The notes beneath the pieces are model-generated. The model had not been told where the DNA came from, searched no databases, and saw nothing but the letters and a program-made list of their open reading frames with translations. 64,000 bases of DNA from Haloarcula mannanilytica (GTDB lineage Archaea; Halobacteriota; Halobacteria; Halobacteriales; Haloarculaceae): NCBI RefSeq assembly GCF_005406125.1, contig NZ_BIXZ01000002.1:434001-498000 (forward strand). Direction: 5' to 3'. Below are positions 62,519 through 64,000 of this stretch, one piece after another; the first letter of the stretch is position 1, and each line of letters begins with the position of its first letter. The translations under genes were made by a program, and so were the position numbers.

Positions 62519-63517
62519 ATGAACATGCTCGTCGACGGCGAGTGGCGGACCGACGCGTACGAAACAACGAACGAGGACGGGGCCTTCGACCGGCAGGACA
62601 CAACTTTCCGCGACCGGGTCGAGGACGACCCCGACGCGCGGTTCCAGCCCGAGGCCGGCCGGTATCACATCTACGCCTGCCGTGCCTGTCCGTGGGCCCA
62701 CCGGGTTCTGGTCGCCCGGAAGCTACTGGGACTCGAAGACGCCATCACCGTCGACTACGTCGACCCGTTCCGCGCCGAGGACGGCTGGCAGTTCACGCCC
62801 GAGAAGGAGGGGTGTACGCCGGATACGGTCAACGGATCGGACTACCTCCGCGAGGTCTACGTCGCGGCCGACCCCGACGCGACCTGTCGCGTGACGGTCC
62901 CGGTGCTGTGGGACAAGCAGGAAGACACCATCGTCAACAACGAGTCCAAGGAGATTCTCCGGATGCTCGACACGGAGTTTGACGACGTGTCGACCAACGA
63001 CGTTGACCTCTACCCCGAAGGCTACCAGGACGAGGTCGACCGAATCATCGACGACATCTACGAGCCCATCAACAACGGCGTTTATCGGTGTGGCTTCGCC
63101 AACAGCCAGTCGGCCTACGACGAGGCCGTTGAGGAGCTGTTCGACGCCCTTGACCACTGGGACAGCGTGCTCGAAGACCAGCGGTTCCTCGCCGGCGACC
63201 GCCTGACCGAGGCGGACATCTGCATGTTCACGACGCTCGTGCGCTTCGACGAAGTGTATCACACCCACTTCATGTGCAACCACAAGCTCATCCGCGAGTA
63301 CGACAACCTCTGGCCGTACCTGCGTGACCTGTACCAGCTCCCCGGCGTCGCCGAGACGGTCAATATGGACCACATCACGGAGCACTACTACACCACCCAC
63401 CCCGACGTGAGCCCGAAGCGCATCGTTCCGATGGGTCCCGACCCTGACTTCGAGGCCGACCACGACCGCGACGCGCTGCCGGGTGCCCTCCCCGAGACGC
63501 TGCTCCCGACGGCCTAA
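62519..63517 (+). CDS. Glutathionyl-hydroquinone reductase-like protein (GST omega family, ECM4/YqjG)
   Basis: The 332-aa protein has a thioredoxin-fold N-terminal domain with the catalytic motif YACRACPWAHRVLVARKLLG (C-P-W). A C-terminal helical GST domain contains DDIYEPINNGVYRCGFANSQ, AYDEAVEELFDALDHW and GDRLTEADICMFTTLVRFDE. This matches glutathionyl-hydroquinone reductases. Haloarchaea use gamma-glutamylcysteine instead of glutathione, so that thiol is the likely cofactor. The likely role is reductive release of thiol-quinone adducts. ATG 62519 is preceded by CTTTTACCCC at about 62490. Confidence 0.9.
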   Translation: MNMLVDGEWRTDAYETTNEDGAFDRQDTTFRDRVEDDPDARFQPEAGRYHIYACRACPWAHRVLVARKLLGLEDAITVDYVDPFRAEDGWQFTPEKEGCTPDTVNGSDYLREVYVAADPDATCRVTVPVLWDKQEDTIVNNESKEILRMLDTEFDDVSTNDVDLYPEGYQDEVDRIIDDIYEPINNGVYRCGFANSQSAYDEAVEELFDALDHWDSVLEDQRFLAGDRLTEADICMFTTLVRFDEVYHTHFMCNHKLIREYDNLWPYLRDLYQLPGVAETVNMDHITEHYYTTHPDVSPKRIVPMGPDPDFEADHDRDALPGALPETLLPTA

Positions 63518-63594
63518 CCGGACGGTGCCGCGGTCGGATATCGAGCACTGAGTCGACGCTGTGCCTTTTCTATACCCGGTTCCCAGTGTGGACA

Positions 63595-64000
63595 ATGAGT
63601 CGGGTGTGGGAGCGAACTCGGGGTGTCAGCCCAGTCATCGGTGTCGTCATTCTGGTCGGAATCGTCGCGATTCTCGCCGCCACCATCGGCGTGTTTGCGC
63701 TCGGTTTCAGCGAGCAACAGCCCACGCAGGCCCCGCAGGTCGCTATCGTGGCCGACTACAGCGAGCGAACCACCGGCAACGGGGAGTATCTGAATCTCAG
63801 CTTCAGCAGCGGCGAGACCGTTTATAAGGACACCCTCTCCGTCGTCATGGCCGATGTGAAACGCTCCGACGGCAGCGACGTGACGCTGGACGCCGATCCG
63901 ATACAGACACAGGCGTCGACGCGGATTACGTCGGGAACCCGGATCACGATCCATCAGGACCATTTTACCGGGGCCGAGAGCGAGCATCTGGACCTGAGCG
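63595..64000 (+). CDS. Archaeal type IV pilin-like protein (partial)
   Basis: The open frame runs off the right edge (at least 135 residues). The N-terminus SRVWERTRGVSPVIGVVILV is a class III signal: a basic stretch with GVSPVIG followed by a hydrophobic helix (VVILVGIVAILAATIGVFAL). This is typical of Pilin_N (DUF1628) proteins processed by PibD. The mature part is beta-rich (VAIVADYSERTTGNGEYLNL; TLSVVMADVKRSDGSDV). It probably forms an adhesion pilus subunit or pseudopilin. Confidence 0.87.
   Translation, partial: MSRVWERTRGVSPVIGVVILVGIVAILAATIGVFALGFSEQQPTQAPQVAIVADYSERTTGNGEYLNLSFSSGETVYKDTLSVVMADVKRSDGSDVTLDADPIQTQASTRITSGTRITIHQDHFTGAESEHLDLS

Overview
The window is chromosomal DNA from an extremely halophilic euryarchaeon, most likely Haloarcula or a close relative. 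The evidence is high GC, strongly acidic proteins, TATA boxes about 25-32 nt before start codons with few Shine-Dalgarno sites, an archaeal split RNA polymerase (B''/B' and A'/A''), archaeal ribosomal proteins and F420 enzymes. The genus is an inference; no rRNA gene is present.

Layout. 1-5.6 kb: the tail of a probable histidine kinase, ThiD-ThiN, a 54-aa protein, an EamA transporter, a large surface protein with an HExxH motif, and aIF1. 5.6-9.8 kb: a TgpA-like transglutaminase, DUF58 and MoxR operon joined by 4-nt overlaps. 9.9-14.8 kb: a zinc-finger microprotein, a methyltransferase, the F420 pair cofE-mer, a phosphodiesterase and two unknown genes. 14.8-15.4 kb: tRNA-Asp with two truncated copies of its 3' end. 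15.6-23.8 kb: rpoH-rpoB2-rpoB1-rpoA1-rpoA2-nusA. 24.3-28 kb: a chemotaxis transducer, then rps12-rps7. 28-38.4 kb: an accessory block holding a sugar dehydrogenase, a CatE/DoxX/HxlR module resembling bacterial quinone-stress loci, a biotin ECF transporter (bioY-bioM-bioN), a lipoprotein, a large hybrid sensor kinase and a DUF5781 protein. 38.6-46.4 kb: EF-2, a degenerate M48-like protein, an ACT protein with homoserine dehydrogenase, a DUF4870 membrane protein, EF-1alpha, S10 and tRNA-Ala(CGC). 46.5-57.3 kb: EngB, DUF389, SIMPL, NOG1-like GTPase, ASCH, a second sensor kinase, hisE, pdxT, PrsW, riboflavin synthase and pgk. 57.4-64 kb: a predicted structured RNA, gap, Hsp20, a membrane protein, an ATP-grasp ligase, UspA, L10e, a glutathionyl-hydroquinone-reductase-like protein and an archaeal pilin cut by the window end.

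The backbone is the ancestral archaeal rpo-str gene order (RNA polymerase, NusA, S12, S7, EF-2, EF-1alpha, S10), still in order and on one strand but split by three insertions of metabolic, signalling and envelope genes. Several control regions contain compact palindromes beside TATA boxes (thiD, rps12, ribE, the doxX/hxlR divergent promoter and a sensor kinase).

The most noteworthy unexplained signals are a probable structured non-coding RNA between gap and pgk with its own TATA box, the symmetric divergent promoter of the quinone-stress-like module, the tRNA-Asp 3'-end fragments, a duplicated 3' end of the L10e gene, and a leaderless 11-codon ORF in front of the ACT/homoserine dehydrogenase operon.
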